From: Cytophagales bacterium UBA2561
GTDB lineage: Bacteria; Bacteroidota; Bacteroidia; Cytophagales; Thermoflexibacteraceae
Length of the DNA: 64,000 nucleotides
Assembly (NCBI GenBank): GCA_002340355.1
Contig: DDLX01000037.1
Span: 62,001-126,000 of the forward strand
Direction: 5' to 3'
The notes below the pieces were generated by a model. That model did not search any database. It had not been told where the DNA came from and saw nothing but the letters and a program-made list of their open reading frames with translations. A program made the translations under genes and the position numbers. Below are positions 28,450-37,026 of the stretch, one piece after another; the stretch's first letter is position 1; every line of letters starts with the position of its first letter.

Positions 28450-29028
28450 GTGTTTAAGTTACACAGAAAAAAATATTCTACTCAAACTCCTTTGGAAGAC
28501 CTTATTGAAGGCTGTCAGAAAGGACATTCAGGTGCACAATCTATTCTTTACGAACGGTTTGCAGCTCGAATGATGGGTATTTGTATGCGATATTGTAAAA
28601 CTCGTGAAGAAGCCGAAGATGTCTTTCAGGAAGCCTTTGTTAAGGTTTTCGAAAAAATAAATACATATCGGGGTGGAAAGTTTGAAAGTTGGATAATTCG
28701 TATTTTTATTAATACTTCAATTACAAATTATCATAAATCACGAAAACATTACACTCAGCAAGCCATTGAATTTATTCCTGAACCTGCCGTGAAACAAGAA
28801 GATGCCTTACAAAAATTATCAACAGACGAACTACATCATTTAATCCAACAATTACCCGAAGGTTATCGGATGGTTTTTAATCTCTATGTGGTGGAAGGTT
28901 ATAAACATCAGGAAATTGCAGAATTGCTTCAGATCTCGGTCGGTACATCGAAATCTCAGCTTCATAAGGCACGGGCAATGTTGGCAGGTTGGTTGGAAAA
29001 ATATCAAATTACTGCGTATGTCGAATAA
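28450..29028 (+). CDS. ECF sigma factor (sigma-70 family)
   Basis: A 192-aa sigma factor. Region 2 (LYERFAARMMGICMRYC..EEAEDVFQEAFVKVF, ~34-70) and region 4 (LPEGYRMVFNLYVVEGYKHQEIAELL.., ~137-175) are intact. The start is GTG: an in-frame TAA lies 12 nt upstream and no other start codon fits in between. The following membrane-protein gene overlaps its end by 11 nt, and that neighbour is probably its regulator. Relatives respond to envelope stress. Confidence 0.9.
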   Translation: MFKLHRKKYSTQTPLEDLIEGCQKGHSGAQSILYERFAARMMGICMRYCKTREEAEDVFQEAFVKVFEKINTYRGGKFESWIIRIFINTSITNYHKSRKHYTQQAIEFIPEPAVKQEDALQKLSTDELHHLIQQLPEGYRMVFNLYVVEGYKHQEIAELLQISVGTSKSQLHKARAMLAGWLEKYQITAYVE

Positions 29029-30556
29029 TTACGATATGGATGATTTGTTCCGAAAACGCCTTCAGAACTTTGAGGCTCAACCTCCTATGAATGGCTTTAA
29101 GCCCATTCATAAGACACTTCTACGCCGAAAATGGATGAAGTATCTTTCGGTAGGTGGTAGTGCTTTGACGGTAGTGACGGTCATCTCTAGTGTAATTTTT
29201 TGGCACAAGTCAAATAGTGAAAATTTTACTAGGAAGAAAGTCCTTATTGAAAAGGAAGAAATTCAAATACAAGAAAAAGTTTTAAATAACTCCTCTGAAG
29301 AATTAATCTACTACTCAGAAGTACAAAAACAGAATACTCCTAGTTTATCAGAAAATCAATCACAAGTCTCAACTGAGTCAGATGTAAATCTGAAAGAAAA
29401 TAGTTTATCTCCTAGAGTAGATTCTAAGCCCAAAAATATAACTCAAAATCATAAAAAAGTATCTCCAGAAAATAGTTCAACTGCTAAAGTTGAGAATATT
29501 AATATAAATACTAATCAAAATTTAATTTCTATAAATTCTGAAAAAACCACTCAAGATGCGAACCCAGAAGAGTTGACCACAAATAGGAATACACTTCAAA
29601 GTGATACTCAGAGTAATGCTATTTCTTCGTTAAAACCAACTAAAAACCCAAGATTTGAACTTAATCCAATTCTACCTAAAAACCCTGTTTTCAATGATTT
29701 AGATTTGGAATTAAGAATAGATTCTGCTCAAATAAATCTTGAACCTTTGATTCGGATTCCGAGAAGAAACCCTAGACTTCAGTATACCTTTTATGCTGCT
29801 TTGGAGTGGCGTACAGGAGATTATGATCCTTATCAAACAGGAGAAGATAGTTATATATCTTCACCTTCAACAAGAAAGGATGATGATGACCATCACCAAG
29901 AAGATGAAGAAATACTTTCAGCTGTAAACATAGCTCAACCCATAGAACCTTCCTCAAAATCAGAATATCACTTTGAACAAAGAATGGCTGATTTCGGAAT
30001 TCGTGCTGAATATTATCTTCGTGAGCGTGTGGGAGTTTATTGGACAATTTCAATGACTCAACTCCAAGAAACTTACCAAGAAAAATACACTCAAGTAGAT
30101 TATCCTATTATTTATTATCTTGATGATTCTACTAGCAATCTCACAGGTACAGGTTATTCACTTGATTCACTTGATGGATGGGGACGAATGCTTATTCCCA
30201 ATATTTATGAGTCAACAGAAGAATTAGAAAATAAATTTAGTTATATTGGTATTAGTCAAGGCTTTATCTATGATATTATTCAAAGAGAAAATCGAAATTT
30301 ACGACTGAATTTAGAGATAGGAACGAGTGGCTTACTCTCAGGAAGTTCTACCTATTTTGTAGATGGCTTTGAAATTGATTATCAAAATCCAAATCTTTCA
30401 TCTTTGATGTTTCACTGGCGTACAGGATTAGAATTTCGCCAGCGATTATCCGAAAATTGGAGTCTAATTGGTGGCGCACAATTTCGAGGTTTTTGGAATG
30501 ATGAAAGTGCAGGAGGAATTTTACAAGGTGTACAAATCGGGTTGCGGTGGCGTTAG
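29018..30556 (+). CDS. Anti-sigma-like membrane protein with outer-membrane beta-barrel-like end
   Basis: The ATG at 29018 gives 512 aa (MSNNYDMDDLFRKRLQNF), overlapping the sigma gene by 11 nt. The N-terminus (~1-40) is a short cytosolic segment as in sigma-bound regulators, followed by one membrane helix (~52-75). Residues ~80-250 are Asn/Ser-rich linker. Residues ~285-512 look like beta strands of an outer-membrane barrel (YYLRERVGVYWTISM, WRTGLEFRQRLSENWSLIGG), ending in R-W-R. Combined anti-sigma plus porin-like layout is common beside ECF sigma genes in Cytophagales. The barrel assignment is by pattern only. Confidence 0.7.
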   Translation: MSNNYDMDDLFRKRLQNFEAQPPMNGFKPIHKTLLRRKWMKYLSVGGSALTVVTVISSVIFWHKSNSENFTRKKVLIEKEEIQIQEKVLNNSSEELIYYSEVQKQNTPSLSENQSQVSTESDVNLKENSLSPRVDSKPKNITQNHKKVSPENSSTAKVENININTNQNLISINSEKTTQDANPEELTTNRNTLQSDTQSNAISSLKPTKNPRFELNPILPKNPVFNDLDLELRIDSAQINLEPLIRIPRRNPRLQYTFYAALEWRTGDYDPYQTGEDSYISSPSTRKDDDDHHQEDEEILSAVNIAQPIEPSSKSEYHFEQRMADFGIRAEYYLRERVGVYWTISMTQLQETYQEKYTQVDYPIIYYLDDSTSNLTGTGYSLDSLDGWGRMLIPNIYESTEELENKFSYIGISQGFIYDIIQRENRNLRLNLEIGTSGLLSGSSTYFVDGFEIDYQNPNLSSLMFHWRTGLEFRQRLSENWSLIGGAQFRGFWNDESAGGILQGVQIGLRWR

Positions 30557-30581
30557 TTTCCACTTACAACCCACTACATTA

Positions 30582-31319
30582 TTAGTTTTTCTTTCGTCCC
30601 ATGCGGCAAAAAATTGGAAAATGAACTTCAAAAGAGGGTGTATTTTGAATTGCTTGTTCCAATTCAGCTTCAATTTTTGTAAGCGGCTGAAAGTTCTTTT
30701 GTTCTTCAAAACGTTTAACGGCTGACCAAGTAGAAAGATAGCCTTTCAAATGTTCTAAATTCCATGTTACAGTATGCTGAAATTCAGGAGTTTGTTGTTC
30801 TTCAAAAGGAAAAGGTATTGTTTGGTAACTTTCTTCAATATATTTTCGTTTATCTTCCCAAAATTCCCCTATCACATTTTGATAAAAAGCATCAATAATC
30901 GTATCTATTTCCTCAGAAATTCGCAAGAGTCCATACCCTAAAACAACAAATAACCCATCTGATTTTAGTACTCGATTGACATGATAGTAAAATGATTGAA
31001 AATCAAACCAATGAATTGCTTGGGCTACCGTAATCAAGTCGAAAGAATTATCATTATAAATACAATGTTCAACAGGATGTGCTGCATAAAAAATATTGTC
31101 TTGTTTTGGAGCTTGTGCAATTTGTTCGAAGTGAATATCTGAGGCATAAACTTGGTCAAAATATTGTGACAGGTTCATCGCAACTTGCCCCGTTCCTGTT
31201 CCACAATCCCATACAGTTTCGGTGCGTGGCACATTCGCCAAAATAAACTCATAAACTTCGGCTGGATAAGTCGGACGATATTGAGCATATTTATCTGACT
31301 GTTTTGAAAATGATTGCAT
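30582..31319 (-). CDS. Class I SAM-dependent methyltransferase
   Basis: A 245-aa methyltransferase. Motif I is VWDCGTGTGQVA (~36-47), the acidic end of strand 2 is YASDIH (~58-63), and FDLITVAQAIHWF (~90-102) matches the small-molecule methyltransferase group that contains AQAxHWF. Substrate unknown. It lies 35 nt downstream of the PAS-HPt gene on the same strand. Confidence 0.88.
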   Translation of the reverse strand: MQSFSKQSDKYAQYRPTYPAEVYEFILANVPRTETVWDCGTGTGQVAMNLSQYFDQVYASDIHFEQIAQAPKQDNIFYAAHPVEHCIYNDNSFDLITVAQAIHWFDFQSFYYHVNRVLKSDGLFVVLGYGLLRISEEIDTIIDAFYQNVIGEFWEDKRKYIEESYQTIPFPFEEQQTPEFQHTVTWNLEHLKGYLSTWSAVKRFEEQKNFQPLTKIEAELEQAIQNTPSFEVHFPIFCRMGRKKN

Positions 31320-31354
31320 AAGATTTGGTTTTGTTTATTTTTTATTGATGAGGA

Positions 31355-32110
31355 TTAAACTTTTAAGGCTTCTAACTCCTGTAAAGCTATATCACAAAGA
31401 TCATCAATTTCGGATAAATGACTTTCAATATCATTCGGTTGTTTATGCTCTGAAACAATCAATTGTTTACCGTATTCCATCAAATCTAGCAAGAGTTGAA
31501 ATTGTAAAAAGCGAGCTGTTGATTTCATTTTATGCACAATTTTTCGAAGCTGTTCGAGCTGTCCCGAATACATTTCTGTACGATAACTCGTCTTGAACTC
31601 CTCAAAACCTTTTTTATTGAGTGAAACAAAATCTTGTAAAATAGTGCCATCTCCACATGCTAAATCCAAAATAGGCTTCGGGTTTAAGACGGTTTTCGTA
31701 GAAGGTGATGGGAAGTCAGTAGCAGGTGACTCAGAAGATAGGATGGATTTTTTTTGACGAAATATAAGTACAATATATTGTTGTTGTTGAGTTTGAACAG
31801 GATAAACTTCGAGCTGACAGCTATAATTTTTTTCATCCAAACAAATTTGTATTTCTAAGGATTTGAGTTCCTTATGGGTAATGATTTGTTGAATTTCAGG
31901 TGAATTTTGGTCTAAAAACTTCTGTTGAAAATACGCCCAGTCTTGTGCTTGTAAGGTTTGACAATCTTGTTTCCAGATAGTGGAAAATGCGTTATTCACA
32001 AAGGTTATTTTGGTACTGTTTGCCTCCAAAACAAGGAAAACATCCGAAGTTTGGTGTAAAACTTCATCATAAATCAGAGCTAATTCGGGAACAGTGTTTG
32101 GAACATTCAT
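31355..32110 (-). CDS. PAS domain plus histidine phosphotransfer (HPt) protein
   Basis: A 251-aa cytosolic protein. Residues ~10-120 read as a PAS domain (YDEVLHQTSDVFLVLEANS). Residues ~145-250 form a four-helix HPt-type unit with IVHKMKSTARFLQ, where His193 sits in the H-x-x-K-S pattern of phosphotransfer domains. It has no kinase or receiver domain, so it would relay phosphate from an unlinked sensor. It probably shares an operon with the methyltransferase downstream. Confidence 0.75.
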   Translation of the reverse strand: MNVPNTVPELALIYDEVLHQTSDVFLVLEANSTKITFVNNAFSTIWKQDCQTLQAQDWAYFQQKFLDQNSPEIQQIITHKELKSLEIQICLDEKNYSCQLEVYPVQTQQQQYIVLIFRQKKSILSSESPATDFPSPSTKTVLNPKPILDLACGDGTILQDFVSLNKKGFEEFKTSYRTEMYSGQLEQLRKIVHKMKSTARFLQFQLLLDLMEYGKQLIVSEHKQPNDIESHLSEIDDLCDIALQELEALKV

Positions 32111-32313
32111 ACCATATCATTTTGAAAATACCGAAATTTATCCTCTAAAATTTGTCTTCAAGAAAGAAATTTTAGAATATTTTCTCGTACAATATTAAAA
32201 AATTTTGAGGAAAGCCCCCAATAATATTCCAAGAAATCAACGGAACTTTGGCATCTTTGCGATTCATTAGTTGGTTTAGCATTATTCCGTATTTTTGGAC
32301 AAAAAACAAAATA

Positions 32314-33186
32314 ATGAGCAAATTAGACACCAAATTAAAAATAGCTATACAAAAATCGGGCAGACTTCATGAGCGTTGTGTCCGATTTATCGAATCTTGT
32401 GGGATAAAATTTCCAAAAAATAAATCCGTCCTCAAAGCTGAAGCTCATAATTTTCCGATGCAATTTTTATTCCTTCGAGATGATGATATTCCCGCTTGTG
32501 TGGCTGAAGGCGTGGCGGACGTAGGCATGGTTGGACTAAATGAAGTCGAAGAAACTGCCGAAAATGTAGATATTGTAAAACGACTCGGTTTTTCAAAATG
32601 CCGTATGTCTTTGGCTGTTCCTAAAAATATGGAATACAATGGCTTACAAGACTTGAGTGGTAAAACTATTGCAACTTCGTATCCTCGAATTTTGCAAAAT
32701 TATTTGAAAGAAAATCAGGTGGAAGCTCGTGTTCATCAGATTAGTGGTTCAGTTGAAATTGCACCAAGTGTGGGTATGGCAGATGCCGTTTTTGATATTG
32801 TGAGTTCGGGAAGCACTTTGATGAGTAATGGCTTAAAAGAAATCAAACCTACGGTATTGAAATCGGAAGCAGTTTTGATTGCTAATCGAAATCTGGATAC
32901 AGAACAACAAGCCATTTTGGACAAATTGACCTTCCGTATGGATGCTTTATTGGAAGCCCAAAACTTCAAATATTTGATGTTTAATTTTCCAACAACTTCT
33001 AAAGAAGAAATTGTTAACATTATCCCTGGGTTAAAAAGTCCTACAATTGTGCCTTTGAGTAACTCCAATTGGAGTGCTTTGCATTCGGTAGTTGAAGAGG
33101 ATGTTTTTTGGGATAAAATTGACAATCTCAAAAGTGCAGGAGCCGAAGATATTATCGTTTTACCAATTGAAAAAATTATTCGATAA
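32314..33186 (+). CDS. hisG: ATP phosphoribosyltransferase, long form
   Basis: Catalyses the first step of histidine synthesis, joining ATP and PRPP. The ATG at 32314 gives 290 aa starting MSKLDTKLKIAIQKSGRL; the longer upstream frame is not conserved-looking. The catalytic domain includes the PRPP segment DAVFDIVSSGSTLMSNGL (~155-172), and the C-terminal ~75 residues (SPTIVPLSN..WSALHSVVEED..W) are the regulatory HisG_C domain of long-form enzymes, which bind histidine as feedback inhibitor. No other his gene is near; a terminator follows directly. Confidence 0.93.
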   Translation: MSKLDTKLKIAIQKSGRLHERCVRFIESCGIKFPKNKSVLKAEAHNFPMQFLFLRDDDIPACVAEGVADVGMVGLNEVEETAENVDIVKRLGFSKCRMSLAVPKNMEYNGLQDLSGKTIATSYPRILQNYLKENQVEARVHQISGSVEIAPSVGMADAVFDIVSSGSTLMSNGLKEIKPTVLKSEAVLIANRNLDTEQQAILDKLTFRMDALLEAQNFKYLMFNFPTTSKEEIVNIIPGLKSPTIVPLSNSNWSALHSVVEEDVFWDKIDNLKSAGAEDIIVLPIEKIIR

Positions 33187-33220
33187 ACTACGATTTCTAT
33201 ACCTAAAAAACTGATATTTT

Positions 33221-33254
33221 AACCCGTCAAACTTTCAGGATTTGGCGGGTTTTA
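33221..33254. terminator. Intrinsic terminator shared by hisG and the EI24 gene
   Basis: AACCCGTCAAA pairs with TTTGGCGGGTT (one G-T pair), followed by a T-rich tail. It lies between convergent genes and ends next to the EI24 stop. Confidence 0.85.
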
Positions 33255-33256
33255 TT

Positions 33257-34072
33257 TTATTCTGAAAGAGATTCGGGAGGTGACGTTGGTACACTATAAG
33301 GTACAGTCGGATTTTCGGATTCCACTTCTTGAATGGCTAATGTTCCCGCCACAACGGAAAAAATAGGTACAAATAAAGCTCCAATTATAGGAATTAAAAT
33401 TAAAGCATTAAATAAAATTCCATTACCAACAGATAAGCCTTTTCGATGCCAAATAATTTTTTTACTTTCTGATCCTGAGAGTCTTAAAAATTCATTTCGT
33501 AAATCCATTGCCCCAAACCCAATAAAATAACTTTCGGTTATTAAAATTCCGACAGTTGTCAGAGGAGCAAGTAAAGGCATTACCAAACCCAATAACATTA
33601 GTGGAATTGTAATCATTAATTCAATAATCATATTTCCGATTGTGAGCCGAAAACCACGCCAAATATTTCGAAGCAAAATTTGGACATCAAATGAGGGTTC
33701 AGGACACTTTAGTAAAATGACTAAAACTTTTTCAGCTACCATCCCCAAAACAGGAGCCAATAACAACATCACCAAAAATCGATACAATTTTACTAATAAA
33801 ATTAAGACAATTAGTCGTAATAAAATATTCATTAACCAGCCTAAAGTCTGGGTTATCCAATTAGGTAGATTTTCAGTCATGAGATAAGTTTTCAGGTATG
33901 CAGTCAATCCCGAACTATAATGCCATCCCAAAACCAGCACTCCCACAAAAATCACCAGATTAATCAGGGCAGGAATCCAATAAAATCGCCATAATTGATG
34001 TTGGTTTGTGAATTGATATGCCTTTGGATAGGCTTTGATTCCTTTGAAAAACTCCGATAAAATACGTGGCAT
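33257..34072 (-). CDS. EI24/CysZ-like membrane protein
   Basis: A 271-aa polytopic membrane protein of the EI24 (DUF540) family. The start FFKGIKAYPKAYQF (~8-21) and the following long helices (~30-52, 75-115, 145-195, 225-255) fit the family pattern. CysZ, a member in other bacteria, is a sulfate channel; the substrate here is unknown. The C-terminal ~20 residues are Pro/Ser-rich. Upstream lies the remnant transposase. Confidence 0.85.
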   Translation of the reverse strand: MPRILSEFFKGIKAYPKAYQFTNQHQLWRFYWIPALINLVIFVGVLVLGWHYSSGLTAYLKTYLMTENLPNWITQTLGWLMNILLRLIVLILLVKLYRFLVMLLLAPVLGMVAEKVLVILLKCPEPSFDVQILLRNIWRGFRLTIGNMIIELMITIPLMLLGLVMPLLAPLTTVGILITESYFIGFGAMDLRNEFLRLSGSESKKIIWHRKGLSVGNGILFNALILIPIIGALFVPIFSVVAGTLAIQEVESENPTVPYSVPTSPPESLSE

Positions 34073-34104
34073 AATCGTTTGATTTTGAATTTATAACCTC
34101 CTAA

Positions 34105-34352
34105 TAATATCGAATAAACTTTTTTGATCATCCGATAAAGTTCACCAAGATTAATATATTCAGTAATTAATTTAGAAACTCCATAAAGCATCCAATGAAA
34201 ATAATTTTGTCTGAATTATTCTGAAGTTCAATAAGCATCAGTTCGCCTTTGCGGTTCTTAATCAAAATATCAACTCAATTGAATTTATCATCTTTATATT
34301 CTTGGTTTCCTTCACTTTCTGGAATTATTTCAATCTCTAAATCAAGCTTGAG
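34105..34352 (-). pseudogene. Decayed PD-(D/E)XK (Rpn/PDDEXK_2) transposase-nuclease fragment
   Basis: Reading the minus strand gives DLEIEIIPESEGNQEYKDD, then KFN, an in-frame TGA, then VDILIKNRKGELMLIELQNN, the catalytic core of Rpn/PDDEXK_2 nucleases (E-x-Q in MLIELQ). After a frameshift it continues as FHWMLYGVSKLITEYINL and GELYRMIKKVYSI. The N- and C-terminal parts are missing. Two lesions plus both truncations mark it as a dead copy. It fills the 325-nt gap between EI24 and mtaB; the rest of the gap shows nothing else. Confidence 0.8.
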
Positions 34353-34397
34353 AACGATTTCTTAGATTATGGGAATATAATTCTATCTCATGCTCAA

Positions 34398-35705
34398 TCA
34401 GCTTGGTACCTTCGTGCTTTCCATCAAGCCTTTTCCATTTATTTTGTTTAATTCTACTTTTTGTAACTTATTGATTAATAAATTATTATATTCTAATATA
34501 ACACGAACATAATTCCGAGTAAAACCCTCTATTTGATTTTCTTTATTTCGTTTCTCAAACAATACGGTATCGGTTCGTCCGATGTTTTCTTGATAAAAAT
34601 ATCGTCTTTTTTTCTCGGATAATTGTCGTAACATTTTCGAACGTTCCGAACGAATTTTACGAGGAACAATTTCCGAAATATCTAAGGCTTTGGTGTTTTC
34701 TCGTTCCGAATACGTAAAAACATGCAAATATGAAATCGGTAATTCATTCAAAAAATGGTAAGTATCCAAGAAATTTTGTTCACTTTCGGATGGAAATCCA
34801 ACAATGACATCAACCCCAATGCAAGCAAATGGCATTACTGATTTAATTTTAGTTACTCGGTCAGTATATAAATCACGGCGATAACGGCGTAACATTTTGG
34901 CTAAAATTTCATCACTTCCTGACTGTAAAGGCAAATGAAAATGAGGGACAAATCGTTCAGAATGAGCAACAAAATCAATTAATTCATCACTCAATAAATT
35001 AGGTTCGATAGATGAAATCCGAAAACGATCAATACCTTCGATTTTATCTAGTTCCTGTACCAAATCTAAAAAACGATATTTTCGTCGCCCATCAATAATT
35101 CCGTAATCCCCTGTATTTACGCCTGTTAGAACAACTTCCTTCACTTCGGTTTTTGCAATTTCGCGAGCCGTTTTGAGAACATTTTCGAGTTCATTACTTC
35201 GACTTTTTCCTCGTGCCAAAGGAATCGTACAAAAGGAACAATTATAATTACAACCGTCTTGTACTTTCAGAAAAGTACGGGTACGGTCTCCATAAGAAAA
35301 GGCATTTGTGAATGTAGTGGCTTGGTCAATATCACAGGCAAGGACTTTAGGTGTCTCGGGACGTACAAAATCATCTAATAAATCTAATAATTGGAATTTC
35401 TCAGATGCACCTAAAACCGCATCAACTCCTTGAATTTCAATAATTTCGTTAGGTTTTAATTGAGCATAACAACCAATAATAGCAATATAAGCATCGGGTG
35501 AAATCTGGCGAGCTTCTCGAACAATTTTACGACATTTCTTATCAGCATTTTCTGTGACCGAACAGGTATTAATGATAAAAATATCAGGTGTCTCCGAAAA
35601 GTTTACTTTGCGATAGCCCCGTTCTTTGAATTGACGAGCAATTGTGGAAGTCTCCGAGAAATTGAGTTTGCAACCCAGCGTATAAAAAGCCACTGTACGC
35701 ATCAT
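34398..35705 (-). CDS. mtaB: MtaB-type tRNA methylthiotransferase
   Basis: A 435-aa radical SAM enzyme that adds a methylthio group to t6A37 of tRNAs reading ANN codons. The N-terminal domain has the three cysteines of a second Fe-S cluster (YTLGCKLNFSE, INTCSVT, IIGCYAQ), and the radical SAM motif is CNYNCSFC (~157-164). The TLGCKLN opening and KKRYFYQENIGR segment point to MtaB rather than MiaB. The C-terminal TRAM domain is present. Its last codons abut the transposase remnant; length is normal, so the gene looks intact. Confidence 0.9.
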   Translation of the reverse strand: MMRTVAFYTLGCKLNFSETSTIARQFKERGYRKVNFSETPDIFIINTCSVTENADKKCRKIVREARQISPDAYIAIIGCYAQLKPNEIIEIQGVDAVLGASEKFQLLDLLDDFVRPETPKVLACDIDQATTFTNAFSYGDRTRTFLKVQDGCNYNCSFCTIPLARGKSRSNELENVLKTAREIAKTEVKEVVLTGVNTGDYGIIDGRRKYRFLDLVQELDKIEGIDRFRISSIEPNLLSDELIDFVAHSERFVPHFHLPLQSGSDEILAKMLRRYRRDLYTDRVTKIKSVMPFACIGVDVIVGFPSESEQNFLDTYHFLNELPISYLHVFTYSERENTKALDISEIVPRKIRSERSKMLRQLSEKKRRYFYQENIGRTDTVLFEKRNKENQIEGFTRNYVRVILEYNNLLINKLQKVELNKINGKGLMESTKVPS

Positions 35706-35892
35706 GGAAAATCAAAGATTTGAGAAAAAATAAGATGGTGATTAAAAAATCCCTTCCACAGAAGGAAGAAATTGACCAAGTTGATTAAGGTTTATCAGAA
35801 AAGTCTTCTTTAGAGGAAAGGAAATGCAAAGTTACAAAAAATCTATCTCAGAAAAGCGAATACATTAGACACAAAAATACCTTACTTTTATA

Positions 35893-35900
35893 TAGTTTTG
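35893..35900 (+). promoter_or_regulatory. Candidate -7 box before the cupin gene
   Basis: TAGTTTTG fits TAnnTTTG. No convincing -33 box is present. It lies only 5 nt before a GTG at 35905 but about 50 nt before the ATG at 35953, which favours the ATG as start. Confidence 0.4.
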
Positions 35901-35952
35901 TGTCGTGAAGCGAATTTTAGTCGTCCAATTATTTAATTTTCTCCTCTTTTTC

Positions 35953-36381
35953 ATGGCAACACCTTCAGAAAAACATTTCCCTGCTCCTCACCTGATTGAG
36001 TTTAATTCTATCGGACAATCGGATATTGGTTATATCTCGATTGCGGAACAACAAAAAGAAATTCCGTTTGATATTCAACGCGTTTTCTGGACTTACTTTA
36101 CACCCGAAAGTATTACTCGTGGACGACACGCCCACAAAATAACTGAACAGGTTTTGATTGCGGTAGCGGGTAAAATTACAGTTAGGACGGAGTCCGCAGA
36201 TGGGAAAGAAAACCATACTTTTGTTTTGGAACGTCCTAATAAAGGAGTATATATTCCGCCCAATGTTTGGCATACGATGGAATATTCACATACGGCAGTT
36301 CAGTTAGTTTTTGCTTCTACAAAGTACCAATCTGAAGATTATCTCCGTGATTATCAGGATTTTAAAAAATATTGGAGATAA
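35953..36381 (+). CDS. WxcM/FdtA-like cupin (sugar ketoisomerase family)
   Basis: The ATG at 35953 gives 142 aa, the usual length of FdtA/QdtA-type proteins that isomerise dTDP-keto-sugars. The cupin core is RVFWTYFTPESITRGRHAHKITEQVLIAVAGKITV with His54 and His56 in RGRHAH, followed by VYIPPNVWHTME (~93-104). A GTG further upstream would add 16 hydrophobic residues and overlap the promoter box. No other sugar-nucleotide genes are adjacent, so the substrate remains open. Confidence 0.82.
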   Translation: MATPSEKHFPAPHLIEFNSIGQSDIGYISIAEQQKEIPFDIQRVFWTYFTPESITRGRHAHKITEQVLIAVAGKITVRTESADGKENHTFVLERPNKGVYIPPNVWHTMEYSHTAVQLVFASTKYQSEDYLRDYQDFKKYWR

Positions 36382-36480
36382 TACATACTGATTGATTAAT
36401 TAGATAAATATCTGGTTTTGAGATCTTTTCTAAACCATATCGTATTTTTTTACGTTTAGGTATTGGAGGGATTCTGGCAA

Positions 36481-36523
36481 TGTTAAAAACAGAGCTTAAC
36501 TGTTTGTTTCCCTATTTTTAACA
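36481..36523. repeat. Inverted repeat in the gap after the cupin gene
   Basis: TGTTAAAAA at 36481-36489 and TTTTTAACA at 36515-36523 are perfect inverted arms separated by 25 nt. Nothing else is recognised in 36382-36643. Confidence 0.4.
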
Positions 36524-36643
36524 TCCAGTTTCCAAATTTTGGCATTGATTTGGTTAAAATTGAATCGGCGTAAATAGTTTACGTAGAGATAGGCGATTTT
36601 TGAACTCAAATCAATATTCTACTTCATAAAATTTATTGACATT

Positions 36644-36931
36644 ATGGAAGCAATAGCAGACTACATCAATGAAGATGTCATTCTCAATGTATTTTTCAAT
36701 TTACCTGAGAAATTCATGGATAAAATGACCAAACACGATGTCCGTAGTATTCTCCAGCACCACCGAAATTTTCAAGAACTCTCCATGGGTTCACCCTCTC
36801 GTTCCGCCATTCGGCACTATATCAAAGAGCAACTCAGCAATGAAGGAATCACTATGCCTATTTCCTATATCAATGCCACTTTGCAAACCGAAGAGGAGTA
36901 TTACTACGAAATGGATACCTTGATGTACTAA
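36644..36931 (+). CDS. Small uncharacterised protein
   Basis: A 95-aa protein with no signal peptide or membrane helix. It looks helical (EAIADYINEDVILNVFFNL; MTKHDVRSILQHHRNF) and ends in a run of Glu and Tyr (EEEYYYEMDTLMY). I do not recognise it. A strong terminator follows within 26 nt, and the codon pattern is like its neighbours, so it is probably a real gene. Confidence 0.65.
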   Translation: MEAIADYINEDVILNVFFNLPEKFMDKMTKHDVRSILQHHRNFQELSMGSPSRSAIRHYIKEQLSNEGITMPISYINATLQTEEEYYYEMDTLMY

Positions 36932-36956
36932 AGAATGTTTCACCCTTTAAAAATAT

Positions 36957-36995
36957 AAACCCCATTTACTTGCATCAGTAAATGGGGTTTTTTTG
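36957..36995. terminator. Strong bidirectional intrinsic terminator
   Basis: A 14-bp perfect stem (AAACCCCATTTACT / AGTAAATGGGGTTT) with a 6-nt loop and T/A-rich flanks on both sides. It separates the small protein gene from the convergent helicase gene. Confidence 0.92.
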
Positions 36996-37026
36996 ATTAA
37001 TTTTAAATAATATTATTTTAATAAAA

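Noticed and set aside
31640..31690. SAM-methyltransferase-like LDLACGDG in the PAS-HPt protein
   Set aside because: The rest of a methyltransferase fold is missing and the segment fits the first HPt helix pair better.
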